A DNA stretch of 64,000 bases from Sphingomonas sp. Leaf357 (GTDB taxonomy: Bacteria; Pseudomonadota; Alphaproteobacteria; Sphingomonadales; Sphingomonadaceae). Positions within the stretch are counted from its first letter, which is position 1. Every line of letters starts with the position of its first letter. The DNA lies in NCBI RefSeq assembly GCF_001423845.1, contig NZ_LMPM01000001.1, positions 304,001-368,000 of the forward strand, in the 5' to 3' direction. The notes under the pieces are model-generated. The model did no database searches. It was not told the DNA's origin and saw only the letters and a program-made list of their open reading frames with translations. A program made the translations under genes and the position numbers. Positions 42,552 through 52,364 of this stretch are shown here, in pieces.

Positions 42552-43942
42552 GGTCGTTCGATGTCGTCGGGAAAGATATGCGCGGTCTTGTCCCAGGTCG
42601 GTGTCGCGCCGCGCAGCATGGCGGTGTAGCGGAACAATGCGCGTTGCGCCGCCACGAGCGCGATGAAATTTCCCACCACCGCCCGCGGCAGGGACAAGCA
42701 GGCCTGGCGCCAGCCATAGGCACGCCAGGTGAACGCGGCACGCACCGCGAGGCGCCAGACCAGCAGCGCCGAATTGATCGTCAGCAGCGTCCCCATTGCC
42801 GGCGACAAAGCGTGTGGCGCGATGCCGATCGTCCAGTGCAGGATCGCCGAGGCTGCCCAGACCAATAGCGCGAGATAGGCAGCGACCAGCACGAGGACCG
42901 CGATCGGCGCGCGGCGATCGCGCATGCGCATCCAATGGTCGCGCCAGTCGCGCGCGCGGCTCCAGCCGACCCGATCCCATCCGGCGAGCGCGATGCCGAT
43001 CATCCAGCGTGTCTTCTGCCGCACCGCCGCCTCCAGGCGGGTGGGGAAGTAGGCGCGAACGGACACCGGCGGCCCGCCAGGCCATTCCGCGACGCGCGCG
43101 AACACGCCGCTGCCGCCCAACGCGGCGATGTGCAGGCCGAGTTCGTAATCCTCGGTCAGGCTGTCGGCATCGAACGGCGCGTTCCGGCGCAGATCGGCGA
43201 GCCGCCCGAGGCAGGTGCGCTCGATCGCGCAACCCACCCCGGCAAGCGGCAATCCCGCACCCAGGGCCTGGCGCGCGACAAGCGTCTTGCCATGCGCTTC
43301 GGCGAATTCGTCGGCATAATGACCCGACACGAAGCGCGAGCGCCGATCGATCAACGGGTGGACCGGCAATTGGACCGCCAGATGCCGCCCGATCAGCGCG
43401 TCGAAAATCCGCAGTTCGGCGGGATGCACAACATCCTCGGCATCGTGCAGCACCACGGCTTTCGCCGTCCAGCCCTCCGCCGCCTCGTCGCGGAGCAGGG
43501 CACGCCAGATCGTGTTGAGACAATCGGCCTTGGTCGTCGGACCGGCCTTGTCGCCGATGATCGGGCGGACCCGCGCATCGCATTCGGCCACCTTTGAAAC
43601 GGCGAGGGTCGTGGCGCGATCATTGGGATATGTGCCGACATAGATCCGGTAATCCGGATGATCGATCCGCGCCAGCGCAGTGCGCAGCATCGGCCCGATC
43701 ACCTCGGCCTCTTCCCAGGCGGCAACGAATATCGCGATACGGCCGCCATCCGCGCAGACCGGAAAATCATCGAGGCTCGGCGGTGATCCGCGACGCAGGC
43801 GATGACGCGCATAGACGAGGTCGATCGCAAGATCGTCGATCCCGCCGATCAGGAGCCCAATCGCCGCGAACAGCATCGTTTCGCGTGCGACGACATCCAC
43901 CACGGCGAGGATGTTCGCCCAATCCCCCGACACGTGCCCCAA
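42548..43942 (-). CDS. glycosyltransferase family 2 membrane protein (NfrB-like)
   Basis: A 464-residue GT2. AIFVAAWEEAEVIGPMLRTA, DYRIYVGTYPNDRAT, VVLHDAEDVVHPAEL (the DxD-type motif) and TEDYELGLHIAALGG, then the processive motif RQKTRWMIGIALAGW (QxxRW), are all present. C-terminal membrane helices lie about 340-420. It probably makes a polysaccharide at the inner membrane. The TTG 43942 start fits a GGAGG seven bases upstream; GTG 43963 and GTG 43933 are alternatives. NfrB naming is inference from the fused neighbour. Confidence 0.85.
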   Translation of the reverse strand: MGHVSGDWANILAVVDVVARETMLFAAIGLLIGGIDDLAIDLVYARHRLRRGSPPSLDDFPVCADGGRIAIFVAAWEEAEVIGPMLRTALARIDHPDYRIYVGTYPNDRATTLAVSKVAECDARVRPIIGDKAGPTTKADCLNTIWRALLRDEAAEGWTAKAVVLHDAEDVVHPAELRIFDALIGRHLAVQLPVHPLIDRRSRFVSGHYADEFAEAHGKTLVARQALGAGLPLAGVGCAIERTCLGRLADLRRNAPFDADSLTEDYELGLHIAALGGSGVFARVAEWPGGPPVSVRAYFPTRLEAAVRQKTRWMIGIALAGWDRVGWSRARDWRDHWMRMRDRRAPIAVLVLVAAYLALLVWAASAILHWTIGIAPHALSPAMGTLLTINSALLVWRLAVRAAFTWRAYGWRQACLSLPRAVVGNFIALVAAQRALFRYTAMLRGATPTWDKTAHIFPDDIERP

Positions 43943-44094
43943 TCGCCTGCCTCCACGTGGCACTCGCGCGCGATTCGCCCATCAAAAATCGCGTTTCCAT
44001 ATAGGATAAGAGTGCGCCTCAGCCATGGTAAAAGGTCGCTGGATCGGGACCGACAAAAGCATTAGCCTCGGCCACAATCAGGAGAGGGACTGCA

Positions 44095-47000
44095 ATGAAG
44101 CTCGCATGGCGCCTCGCGTTGCTCGGCCTTGCAATCGCTCCCGTGGCGGCTTTCGGAGACAATAGCCCGCAGGTCATCATGGCGACGCCGGGCATCGGGG
44201 ATGCCGGTTCGGGCGGAGGCATCGAGCGCTTCACGGTACGCTTCAGCCAGCCGATGGTGCCACTGGGCGATCCGCGCACGGCGGGGCCGTTCGACGTTAC
44301 CTGCCCGGTCGAAGGCGAGGGCCGCTGGGTCGACCCGCAAACCTTCGTCCACGAATTCAAATCGTCCTTGCCCGGCGGCACGATGTGCGAATTCAAGATC
44401 AAGGCGGGCCTGAAGAGCGTCGGTGGCTATGCCGTCACCGGCCAGCAAGATTTCAAGGTCGATGCCGGCGGACCCGTGGCGCGCGCGGTGCTGCCGGCGC
44501 GTTATGGTGGCGAGATCGAGGAGGACCAGGTGTTTCTGGTCGCTGCCAACCTGCCCGCGACGCCCGCCTCGGTCGCCGCCAATGCCTATTGCTCGGTCGA
44601 CGGCATCGGCGAGAAGATCGCCGTCGACGTGTTGCCGGCCGATCTGCCGGGCAAGTTGCTCGGCGAGATGGGCACGACCGGCTGGACGGTGCGCAACTTT
44701 CTGGAAAGCGCTGGCCTGCCCGCCGCGATCCCCGCCAGCGCGGCCGATCGGCAGAAGGCACTGGCCGGCGTAACCGCGCTGAAGTGCCGCCGTCCGCTGC
44801 CCGCCGGGCGCGAGATGGCGCTCGTCTGGGGCGCGAAGATCGCCGGGGCCGGCGGCAAGCTGGCCGGGGCCGACCAGCGTTTCGACTACACCATGCGTAA
44901 GCCGTTCACCGCGCGCTTCGAATGTTCGCGCGTCAATGCGCAGGCGGGCTGCTCGCCGGTGGAAAAGGCGTATGTCCGCTTCACCGCGCCGATCGCGATG
45001 AGCGACGCGCAAAAGATCGGTATCGCCACGCCGGACGGCAAGACGATCGCACCTGTGTTCAGCGACGACGACAAGAAGAAGGCGACGATAAGCGACATCA
45101 GCTTCGCCGCGCCGCTGCCCAGCGCGACGACCGCCAAGCTGAGCCTTCCCGCCGGGATCAAGGACGAAAGCGGCCGCGCGCTGGCCAATGCCGAACGCTT
45201 CCCGCTCGACGTGCGCTTCGACGAAGCGCCGCCGCTGGTGAAATTCGCCGCCAGTTTCGGCATTCTCGAGGCCAAGGAAGGCGGCGTCCTGCCCGTCACG
45301 GTGCGCAACATCGAACCGGCGCTGCAGGGCCGCAACCTCGGCATCGCCGGGCAATCGCTGCGCGTCGATGGATCGGACGGCAAGGTTGCGGAATGGCTGC
45401 GCACCGTCGCTGCCGCCGACCGCTATGCCAGCCACGAGATCAAGCGCGGCGGCGAGACGGTGCGGATCAATGACACCGGGTCCAAGCCGATCCTGACCGG
45501 CGCCATGGCGGGCAGCGCGTTCAAGCTGGGCCTGCCGGGCAAGGGCAAGGATTTCGAAGTGGTCGGCGTACCGCTGGCCAAGCCCGGATTCTATGTCGTC
45601 GAACTGGCCAGTCCGGTGCTCGGCCAGGCGCTGCTCGGGCGGAAGGCACCGCGCTACGTGGCGAGCGCGGCGCTCGTCACGAACATGGCGGTGCATTTCA
45701 AATGGGGCCGCGAACGCAGCCTCGCCTGGGTGACGGCGCTCGACAGCGGCAAGCCGGTCGTCAATGCCGAGGTGCGCGTGACCGACAGTTGCACCGGCAG
45801 ATTGCTCGCGCGCGGCATCACCGACAAGGCCGGCGGGCTGTACGTGCAGCCGGGCCTGCCGCAGGTCGAAACCTATGGCGAATGCGAGAACGGCTCGACC
45901 CCGCCGCTGATGATCTCCGCGCGCGCCGGCGACGATTTCAGCTTCACGCTGACGAGTTGGAGCGAGGGCATCCGCCCGTACGATTTCGATCTGCCCTACG
46001 GTTACGATGCGCGCGAGGAGATCCTGCACACGGTGTTCGATCGGGCGCTCGTGCGGCAGGGCGAGACGATCCATATGAAGCATATCGTGCGCAAGCCGCT
46101 CGGTGCTGGCTTCGCGCTGACCCCGGCATTCACGGGCACCCTCAGGCTGTCGCATCGCGGGTCGGACACGCAGTTCGATCTGCCGCTGAGCGTGGATGCG
46201 AACGGCATCGGGGAATCGACCTGGACCGCGCCGCCGGGCGCGCCGATGGGCGATTACGACCTGCGCGTCATTATCGGCGAGCGCACGATCTACACGAGCC
46301 AGTCGTTCAAGGTGGACGAATACAAATTGCCGACGATGCGCGCGAGCGTGGCCGGCCCGAAGGACGCGGCGGTGCGGCCGAAGGTGCTGCCGCTCGATCT
46401 GTTCGTCGGGTACCTCTCGGGCGGTGGCGCGTCGAACATGCCGGTCGACCTGCGCGTCGGATACAGCCCGCACGACAGCGCGCCGGCCGATTACGAGGCG
46501 TACAGTTTCGGCGGGATCGAGATCGCCGAGGGCGTGAAGCCGCTGAACGGCGACGGCGAGGAGGACAGGACGCCGCTGCCCCCGACCCAGACCCTGCCCT
46601 CGACGCTCGGCGGCGACGGCACCGCGCGCACCACGATCGACGTGCCGCAGACGCTGGCCAACACCACCGACATGCTGGTGGAGATGGATTATCAGGATGC
46701 CAATGGCGAAGTGCTGACCGCGTCCCGGCGCGTGCCGATCTTCACGTCGGCGGTGCAATTGGGCGTCAAGACGGACGGCTGGTTGATGAAGCAGGACGAT
46801 CTGCGCCTGCGCTTCGTCGCGCTGGACACCGAAGGCAAACCGCGCGCGAACCAGAAGATCGACGTCGCGCTCTACAGCCGGCAGGTACTGACCGCGCGAC
46901 GGCGGCTGATCGGCGGCTTCTACGCCTATGACAACCAGATGCGCACGACCAAGCTGGCGGGCAGCTGTTCGACCACCACCGACGCGCAGGGCCTTGCGCA

Positions 47001-49905
47001 ATGCGCGGTCGACCCGGGCGTGTCGGGCGAGGTCTATGCCGTCGCCACGACGACCGACGCGAACGGCAACATCGCACGCGCGACCAAATCGGTGTGGCTG
47101 GCGGGCGACGACGATTGGTGGTTCGGCGGCGACAATGGCGACCGCATGGACATCGTGCCCGAGAAAACCACCTATGCCGCGGGCGAGACGGCGCGCTTCC
47201 AGGTGCGCATGCCGTTCCGCGAGGCGACCGTCCTCGTCACCGTCGAGCGCGAGGGCGTGCTCTCGAGTTTCGTCACCGATCTGTCGGGCAAGGATCCGGT
47301 GGTCGAGGTGAAGATGCCGGGCAGTTACGCGCCCGACGTATTCGTGTCCGTCATGGCAGTGCGCGGGCGCGTGCAGGGCGGCTTCTGGAGCTGGCTGAGC
47401 GGGATCGGGCAGAAATTGGGGCTGGTCGATGGACCGCCCCAGGCGAGCGAGCCGACCGCTTTGGTCGACCTCGGCAAGCCGGCCTATCGCCTCGGCATCG
47501 CCAAGGTGAAGGTCGGCTGGGAAGCGCACAAGCTTCAGGTTGCGGTGAAGGCCGATCGCGAACGCTATGCCGCGCGCGATACCGCCCAGGTCGACGTTCA
47601 AGTGAAGACGCCGGACGGCAAGCCCGCCGCCAGCGCGGATGTCGCTTTCGCGGCGGTGGACGAGGCCTTGCTGCAACTCGCCCCGAACGAATCGTGGGAC
47701 GTGCTGACCGCGATGATGGGCGAACGATCGCTCTCCGTGCTCACCTCGACCGCGCAGAGCCAGGTCGTCGGCAAACGGCGCATCGGGCGCAAGGCGGTGG
47801 AGGCCGGCGGTGGTGGCGGCGGCGACTCGTCGGGGCTGAACCGCGAGAATTTCCAGCCGGTGCTGCTGTGGAAGGGGCGGGTCGCGCTCGACGCACAGGG
47901 CCATGCGCGGATCGCGGTGCCGCTGTCGGATGCCTTGTCCTCGTTCAAGCTGGTCGCGATCGCGACGGACGGCGCGCAATTGTTCGGCACCGGCATGGCC
48001 GATGTGCGCACCGCGCAGGATCTGTCGATCTTCGCCGGCATGCCGCAACTGGTGCGATCGGGCGATTTCTACGCCGCGGGCTTCACGCTTCGCAACGGAT
48101 CGACCAAGCCGATGAAGGTAACTGCGACCGTCGATGTGTTCCCGCGCGTGGCGCAGGGCAAGCCGCTGACCGTGACGATCCCGGCGGGCGGGGCCGCGCC
48201 GGTGGCATGGAACCTGACCGCACCAGAGCATGTCGCGGGCCTGCGCTGGCAGGTCAAGGCGGTGGCCGAGGGTGGGAAGGCCAGCGACCAGATCACCGTC
48301 TCGCAGGAGGTGATCCCGGCGATCCCGGTCGAGGTATGGGCCGGCACGCTGGCGCAAATCGGAGCCAGTACGACGATTCCTATCGCGCCGCCGGCAGGGG
48401 CGTTGCCGGGGCGCGGCACGGTGGATATCCGTCTCAGCGATACGCTCGCGCCGCCGCTGGCCGGCGTGCGGCTGTTCATGGCGGCCTATCCCTACACTTG
48501 TTTCGAACAACGACTGTCGACCTCGGTCGCGCTCGGTGACGCGGGGGCGTGGAACCGGCTGGCGGGCGAGATCCCGACCTATCAGGCTCCGGACGGGCTG
48601 TTGCGGTACTGGCCGTCGCAGAGCCTGACCGGATCGGAATCGCTGACCGCCTATGTCCTGTCGCTGACGGCCGATGCCGGCCTCGCCATCCCCGAGGGGC
48701 CGCGCACGCGGATGATCGAGGCGATGAAGGCGGTGCTCGACGGGCGCCTGCGGCACGAGGATTATGGCGATGTCCGCCTGCAGCGCGTCGCAGCGTTCGC
48801 CGCGCTGGCGCGACAGGGGGCGGCGACGCCGGCGATGCTCGGGCAGATCGGCATGACGCCGGCCGACATGCCGACCTCGACCCTGTCCGACTATCTCGTC
48901 GCGCTGGACCGCGTGGCCGGCCTCGCCAATGCGCAGGCGTTGAAGACGAGTGCGGAGAGCGTGCTCCGGACGCGGCTGGTGTACGAAGGCACGCGGCTCG
49001 ACCTGTCGGACCAGAACACCGCGCCGTGGTGGCTGATGTCGTCGGGCGACGAAGGCGCGATCAAGGCGGTGATCGCCACGCTCGGCCGGCCCGGCTGGCA
49101 AGACGATGCGCCGAAGATGATGGTCGGCGTGAGCCTGCGCCAGTCGCGCGGGCATTGGGATACGACCACCGCCAATGCGTGGGGCACGATCGCGGCGAAG
49201 AAATTCGCGTCGATCTATCCGGCGAGCGCGATCACCGGCGCGACGACGATGTCGCTGGGCAGTGCGACGGTCAGCCGCGCATGGCCGCTGGCGGTGAACC
49301 TGCGGCAGATCGGCTTTCCGCTGCCGGCGGTGCAGACGCCGCTGCGCCTGGCGCAGGCGAGCGGCGCGGGGCCGTGGGCGAACGTGTCGGTCTCCGCCGC
49401 CGTGCCGCTGACCCAGCCATTGTTTGCCGGATACCGCATGGCGAAGAAGACCGAGGTGATGCAGGCGCGCACCAAGGGCATATTGACGCGCGGCGACGTG
49501 GTGAAGGTGACGATCACGGTCGAAGCCTCGGCCGAGCGCAACTGGGTGGTGGTCAACGATCCGATACCCGCCGGGGCAACGATCGTCGGCGATCTTGGCG
49601 GCCAATCGAAACTGCTGAATGCCGATGCCAAAGCCGGCGACGGCACCGAATTCGCGGCGGTCGACGGCGACGGCAAGGCTTGGGACGTGCAGGTCGGCGT
49701 GCAGCCCGCCTATATCGAACGCCGCAACGATGCGTGGCGCGGCTATTTCAGTTGGGTGCCGCGCGGGCGCTTCACGATCGTCTACGTCATGCGGCTGAAC
49801 GGGGCGGGCCGGTTCTCGCTGCCGCCGAGCCGGGTCGAGGCGATGTATTCACCCGCGATCCGCGCGGCGGTGCCGAATGCGCCGGTGAGCGTGGCGCAGC
49901 GGTGA
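44095..49905 (+). CDS. bacterial alpha-2-macroglobulin (YfhM-like)
   Basis: A 1936-residue protease-trapping protein. A signal peptide (MKLAWRLALLGLAIAPVAA) lacks a lipobox cysteine, so it is a soluble periplasmic form, unlike the E. coli lipoprotein. The thioester motif CFEQ (Cys1469 in YPYTCFEQRL) covalently traps proteases after bait cleavage. MG-type domains and the bait region come before it, and an alpha-alpha thioester domain follows, then a receptor-binding-like end (RGRFTIVYVMRLN). It is longer than E. coli YfhM. Its partner pbpC follows after two repeats; the pair is thought to guard and repair the envelope after attack. Confidence 0.93.
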   Translation: MKLAWRLALLGLAIAPVAAFGDNSPQVIMATPGIGDAGSGGGIERFTVRFSQPMVPLGDPRTAGPFDVTCPVEGEGRWVDPQTFVHEFKSSLPGGTMCEFKIKAGLKSVGGYAVTGQQDFKVDAGGPVARAVLPARYGGEIEEDQVFLVAANLPATPASVAANAYCSVDGIGEKIAVDVLPADLPGKLLGEMGTTGWTVRNFLESAGLPAAIPASAADRQKALAGVTALKCRRPLPAGREMALVWGAKIAGAGGKLAGADQRFDYTMRKPFTARFECSRVNAQAGCSPVEKAYVRFTAPIAMSDAQKIGIATPDGKTIAPVFSDDDKKKATISDISFAAPLPSATTAKLSLPAGIKDESGRALANAERFPLDVRFDEAPPLVKFAASFGILEAKEGGVLPVTVRNIEPALQGRNLGIAGQSLRVDGSDGKVAEWLRTVAAADRYASHEIKRGGETVRINDTGSKPILTGAMAGSAFKLGLPGKGKDFEVVGVPLAKPGFYVVELASPVLGQALLGRKAPRYVASAALVTNMAVHFKWGRERSLAWVTALDSGKPVVNAEVRVTDSCTGRLLARGITDKAGGLYVQPGLPQVETYGECENGSTPPLMISARAGDDFSFTLTSWSEGIRPYDFDLPYGYDAREEILHTVFDRALVRQGETIHMKHIVRKPLGAGFALTPAFTGTLRLSHRGSDTQFDLPLSVDANGIGESTWTAPPGAPMGDYDLRVIIGERTIYTSQSFKVDEYKLPTMRASVAGPKDAAVRPKVLPLDLFVGYLSGGGASNMPVDLRVGYSPHDSAPADYEAYSFGGIEIAEGVKPLNGDGEEDRTPLPPTQTLPSTLGGDGTARTTIDVPQTLANTTDMLVEMDYQDANGEVLTASRRVPIFTSAVQLGVKTDGWLMKQDDLRLRFVALDTEGKPRANQKIDVALYSRQVLTARRRLIGGFYAYDNQMRTTKLAGSCSTTTDAQGLAQCAVDPGVSGEVYAVATTTDANGNIARATKSVWLAGDDDWWFGGDNGDRMDIVPEKTTYAAGETARFQVRMPFREATVLVTVEREGVLSSFVTDLSGKDPVVEVKMPGSYAPDVFVSVMAVRGRVQGGFWSWLSGIGQKLGLVDGPPQASEPTALVDLGKPAYRLGIAKVKVGWEAHKLQVAVKADRERYAARDTAQVDVQVKTPDGKPAASADVAFAAVDEALLQLAPNESWDVLTAMMGERSLSVLTSTAQSQVVGKRRIGRKAVEAGGGGGGDSSGLNRENFQPVLLWKGRVALDAQGHARIAVPLSDALSSFKLVAIATDGAQLFGTGMADVRTAQDLSIFAGMPQLVRSGDFYAAGFTLRNGSTKPMKVTATVDVFPRVAQGKPLTVTIPAGGAAPVAWNLTAPEHVAGLRWQVKAVAEGGKASDQITVSQEVIPAIPVEVWAGTLAQIGASTTIPIAPPAGALPGRGTVDIRLSDTLAPPLAGVRLFMAAYPYTCFEQRLSTSVALGDAGAWNRLAGEIPTYQAPDGLLRYWPSQSLTGSESLTAYVLSLTADAGLAIPEGPRTRMIEAMKAVLDGRLRHEDYGDVRLQRVAAFAALARQGAATPAMLGQIGMTPADMPTSTLSDYLVALDRVAGLANAQALKTSAESVLRTRLVYEGTRLDLSDQNTAPWWLMSSGDEGAIKAVIATLGRPGWQDDAPKMMVGVSLRQSRGHWDTTTANAWGTIAAKKFASIYPASAITGATTMSLGSATVSRAWPLAVNLRQIGFPLPAVQTPLRLAQASGAGPWANVSVSAAVPLTQPLFAGYRMAKKTEVMQARTKGILTRGDVVKVTITVEASAERNWVVVNDPIPAGATIVGDLGGQSKLLNADAKAGDGTEFAAVDGDGKAWDVQVGVQPAYIERRNDAWRGYFSWVPRGRFTIVYVMRLNGAGRFSLPPSRVEAMYSPAIRAAVPNAPVSVAQR

Positions 49906-49955
49906 TGCGTGGCTGAGCAAGCAGGCCCTCCCGAAGATGCGGAGGCCGCACCAAT

Positions 49956-50046
49956 CCCCGTCATCCCAGCGAAGGCTGGGATCTCAGGCGGTGAAGGCGG
50001 GACAGAAGCCGCACGAGACCCCAGCCTTCGCTGGGGTGACGGTGGG
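49956..50046. repeat. intergenic inverted repeat, GTCATCCCAGC family
   Basis: Arms CCCGTCATCCCAGCGAAGGC and CAGCCTTCGCTGGGGTGACGG in inverted order around a 35-base middle. The same family as 61176-61258 and 38002-38112. It lies between the macroglobulin and pbpC. Confidence 0.8.
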
Positions 50047-50077
50047 GGTTGGCGCAGCGGTGAGGTGGTCAAGCTAA

Positions 50078-50177
50078 TCCCAAAACACCCGTTCGCCCTG
50101 AGCCTGTCGAAGGGCGTGTCCCAAGCGCTGCGCTTGCGGCACGTGCTTCGACAGGCTCAGCACGAACGGGTTTGGGA
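50078..50177. repeat. intergenic inverted repeat, GAGCCTGTCGAAG family
   Basis: Left arm ACCCGTTCGCCCTGAGCCTG, then TCGAAG; right arm CTTCGACAGGCTCAG then CACGAACGGG, nearly perfect palindrome. It matches the 26594-26683 element. It ends five bases before the pbpC ATG and carries the pbpC upstream region. Confidence 0.85.
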
Positions 50178-50181
50178 GAGG

Positions 50182-52308
50182 ATGTTTACCCGACAAGGAG
50201 TCACGCTTCTCGGACTGACCCTGATCATCCTCACTTTCGCCGGCGTCGATTATGCCACCCTGCCGCCGCCCCTCCCCGATTACGCCCGGACGCGCGCCGC
50301 CTGGCATCCCTCCGAAGCGTGGCTCTACGATCGCCACGGCCAGTTGATCGATTCGGCGCGGGTCGATTTCGCCGCGCGTCGACTGGCCTGGACGCCGCTC
50401 GACGCCGTCTCCTCTGTCACGCGCGAGACGATCGTCGCGGCCGAGGACCGGCGCTTCTACAGCCATTCTGGCGTCGATAGCCTGGCCTTGCTCGGGGCGC
50501 TGCGCGATCGCGTCCGGGGGCGGCAGCATCGCGGCGCGAGCACGCTGTCGATGCAGGTCGCCGGCTTTCTCGCGCCCGAACTCGCCGCGCCGGGCGCGCG
50601 CGGGATCTGGGACAAGGTGCGCCAGTTGCGCGCCGGCTGGGGGCTCGAGAACCAGTGGAGCAAGGACCAGATTCTCGAAGCCTATCTCAACCTCGCCGGG
50701 TTTCGCGGGGAGGCGCAGGGGATCGGCGCGGCGGCGCTCGGCCTGTTCGGCAAGACGCCGGATGCCTTGTCGCGCGACGATGCGGTGCTGCTGGCGGCGT
50801 TGCTGCCGGAGCCGCAGGCCGCATCCGCCGCCGTCGCTCGGCGGGCCTGCGCCCTATCACGCAAGGCATCGCACGAGGCGGATTGCTCGCGCTTCGCCGG
50901 CGAGGCGGCATCGATGCTCGGCCCGGCGCGCAGCCTCGCGCTCGATCCGGGGCTGGCCCCGCATCTCAGCCAGCGCCTGCTGACCAAGGCAGGATTGAAG
51001 GTGACGACCACGCTGGACGCGACCATCCAGCGCGCGGCGATCATCGCGCTGCGCCGCCAGTTGCAGGGGCTGGGCGGTGCCCGCGCGCGCGACGGGGCGG
51101 TGGTCGTCGTCGACAATGCCAGCGGCGACGTGCTCGCCTATGTCGGCGGGATCGGTGGCGCATCGACCGCCGCCGCAGTGGACGGTGCGAACAGCTATCG
51201 CCAGGCCGGATCGACGCTGAAGCCGTTCCTCTACGCGCAGGCGATCGAGAAGGGCTATCTCACCCCAGCCTCGATCCTCGAAGACTCGCCGGTGCAGCTC
51301 GACACCGCCTCCGGCTTGTACGTGCCGCAGAATTACGACCACGCCTTCAAGGGGCCGGTGTCCGCTCGAAGCGCGCTGGCCGGATCGCTCAACGTGCCGG
51401 CCGTGCGCACGCTGCTGCTGGTCGGCGTCGAGCCGTTTCGCGACCGCCTGTGGGATTCGGGCTATCGTGGCCTGGTCGAGGACGGGCAATATTACGGCTT
51501 CTCGCTCGCGCTCGGCTCGGCCGAAGTGACGCTGCTGGAACAGGCCGATGCGTACCGCGCCCTCGCCAATGGCGGCGGATGGACTCCGCTCCGGCTGACG
51601 CGCGACGATCCCCGCCCGCTGCCGCGCCGCATCACCAGCCCCCAGGCGGCGTGGCTGGTGGCGGACATGATCGCCGATCCCGATGCGCGGGCGCAGACCT
51701 TCGGGCCGGACAGCGCATTGCGCCTGCCGTTCTGGGCGGCGGTGAAGACCGGCACGTCCAAGGCGATGCGCGACAATTGGTGCATCGGTTTCTCGGATCG
51801 CTACACCGTCGCGGTATGGGTCGGAAATCTCGAGGGCGATCCGATGCGTGCCGTCTCCGGCACGAGCGGCGCGGCACCGGTGTGGCGCGACCTGATGCTC
51901 GCGCTGCACGCAGGCCGCGCCGGGCAGGCACCGAAGCGGCCGGACGGGATCGAGCAGCGGGCGATATCGTTCGGTTCGGCGCTCGAACGGCCACGTCGCG
52001 AATATTTCCTCGCCGGCACCGGGCAGGCCCAGATCGCCGCCGCGCCGCCCGAATCGCGCCGCCCGCGCATCGTCAATCCGGTGTCGGGCAGCGTCTACGC
52101 GCTCGACCCCGATATCCCGATCGCGCGGCAGCGGCTGGCGATCGGCGTGTCGGGCGAGGTGACGGCGCATCGGCTGATGCTCGACCGGCGCGATCTCGGC
52201 GCGGCGGACGGCAAGCCGCTGATCCTGGCCGGGCCGGGCCGGCATCTGTTGCGGCTGATCGATGTCGCCGGGCGCGTGGTGGATCAGGTGATGTTCACCG
52301 TGCGCTGA
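50182..52308 (+). CDS. pbpC: penicillin-binding protein 1C
   Basis: A 708-residue class A PBP of the PbpC type. A signal anchor (about 8-25) is followed by GT51 transglycosylase motifs, IVAAEDRRFYSHSGVD and GASTLSMQVA. The transpeptidase has Ser in GSTLKPFLYA, SLN in AGSLNVPAV and KTGTSKAMRDNW. A C-terminal BiPBP_C-type domain follows. It polymerises and cross-links glycan strands during repair. The start is ATG 50182 (MFTRQGVTLL); the frame continues upstream through two repeats to 49909 but that part is repeat-encoded. It follows the macroglobulin gene, a widespread pair. Confidence 0.92.
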   Translation: MFTRQGVTLLGLTLIILTFAGVDYATLPPPLPDYARTRAAWHPSEAWLYDRHGQLIDSARVDFAARRLAWTPLDAVSSVTRETIVAAEDRRFYSHSGVDSLALLGALRDRVRGRQHRGASTLSMQVAGFLAPELAAPGARGIWDKVRQLRAGWGLENQWSKDQILEAYLNLAGFRGEAQGIGAAALGLFGKTPDALSRDDAVLLAALLPEPQAASAAVARRACALSRKASHEADCSRFAGEAASMLGPARSLALDPGLAPHLSQRLLTKAGLKVTTTLDATIQRAAIIALRRQLQGLGGARARDGAVVVVDNASGDVLAYVGGIGGASTAAAVDGANSYRQAGSTLKPFLYAQAIEKGYLTPASILEDSPVQLDTASGLYVPQNYDHAFKGPVSARSALAGSLNVPAVRTLLLVGVEPFRDRLWDSGYRGLVEDGQYYGFSLALGSAEVTLLEQADAYRALANGGGWTPLRLTRDDPRPLPRRITSPQAAWLVADMIADPDARAQTFGPDSALRLPFWAAVKTGTSKAMRDNWCIGFSDRYTVAVWVGNLEGDPMRAVSGTSGAAPVWRDLMLALHAGRAGQAPKRPDGIEQRAISFGSALERPRREYFLAGTGQAQIAAAPPESRRPRIVNPVSGSVYALDPDIPIARQRLAIGVSGEVTAHRLMLDRRDLGAADGKPLILAGPGRHLLRLIDVAGRVVDQVMFTVR

Positions 52309-52314
52309 TCGCGC

Positions 52315-52353
52315 AAAAAAGCCCGGACGGATCGCTCCGCCCGGGCCAGTTTT
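52315..52353. terminator. intrinsic terminator between pbpC and RcnB-like gene
   Basis: GCCCGGACGGA (52321-52331) pairs with TCCGCCCGGGC (52336-52346), one A/C mismatch, loop TCGC. An A-run precedes and CCAGTTTT follows, so it can stop transcription from both convergent genes. Confidence 0.8.
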
Positions 52354-52364
52354 CTACCGAGCAA

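Noticed and set aside
44062..49605. Very long open frame (1847 codons) on the minus strand opposite the macroglobulin gene
   Set aside because: Arginine/histidine-rich, lacks ribosome sites and any domain; it mirrors the high-GC codon pattern of the plus-strand gene.
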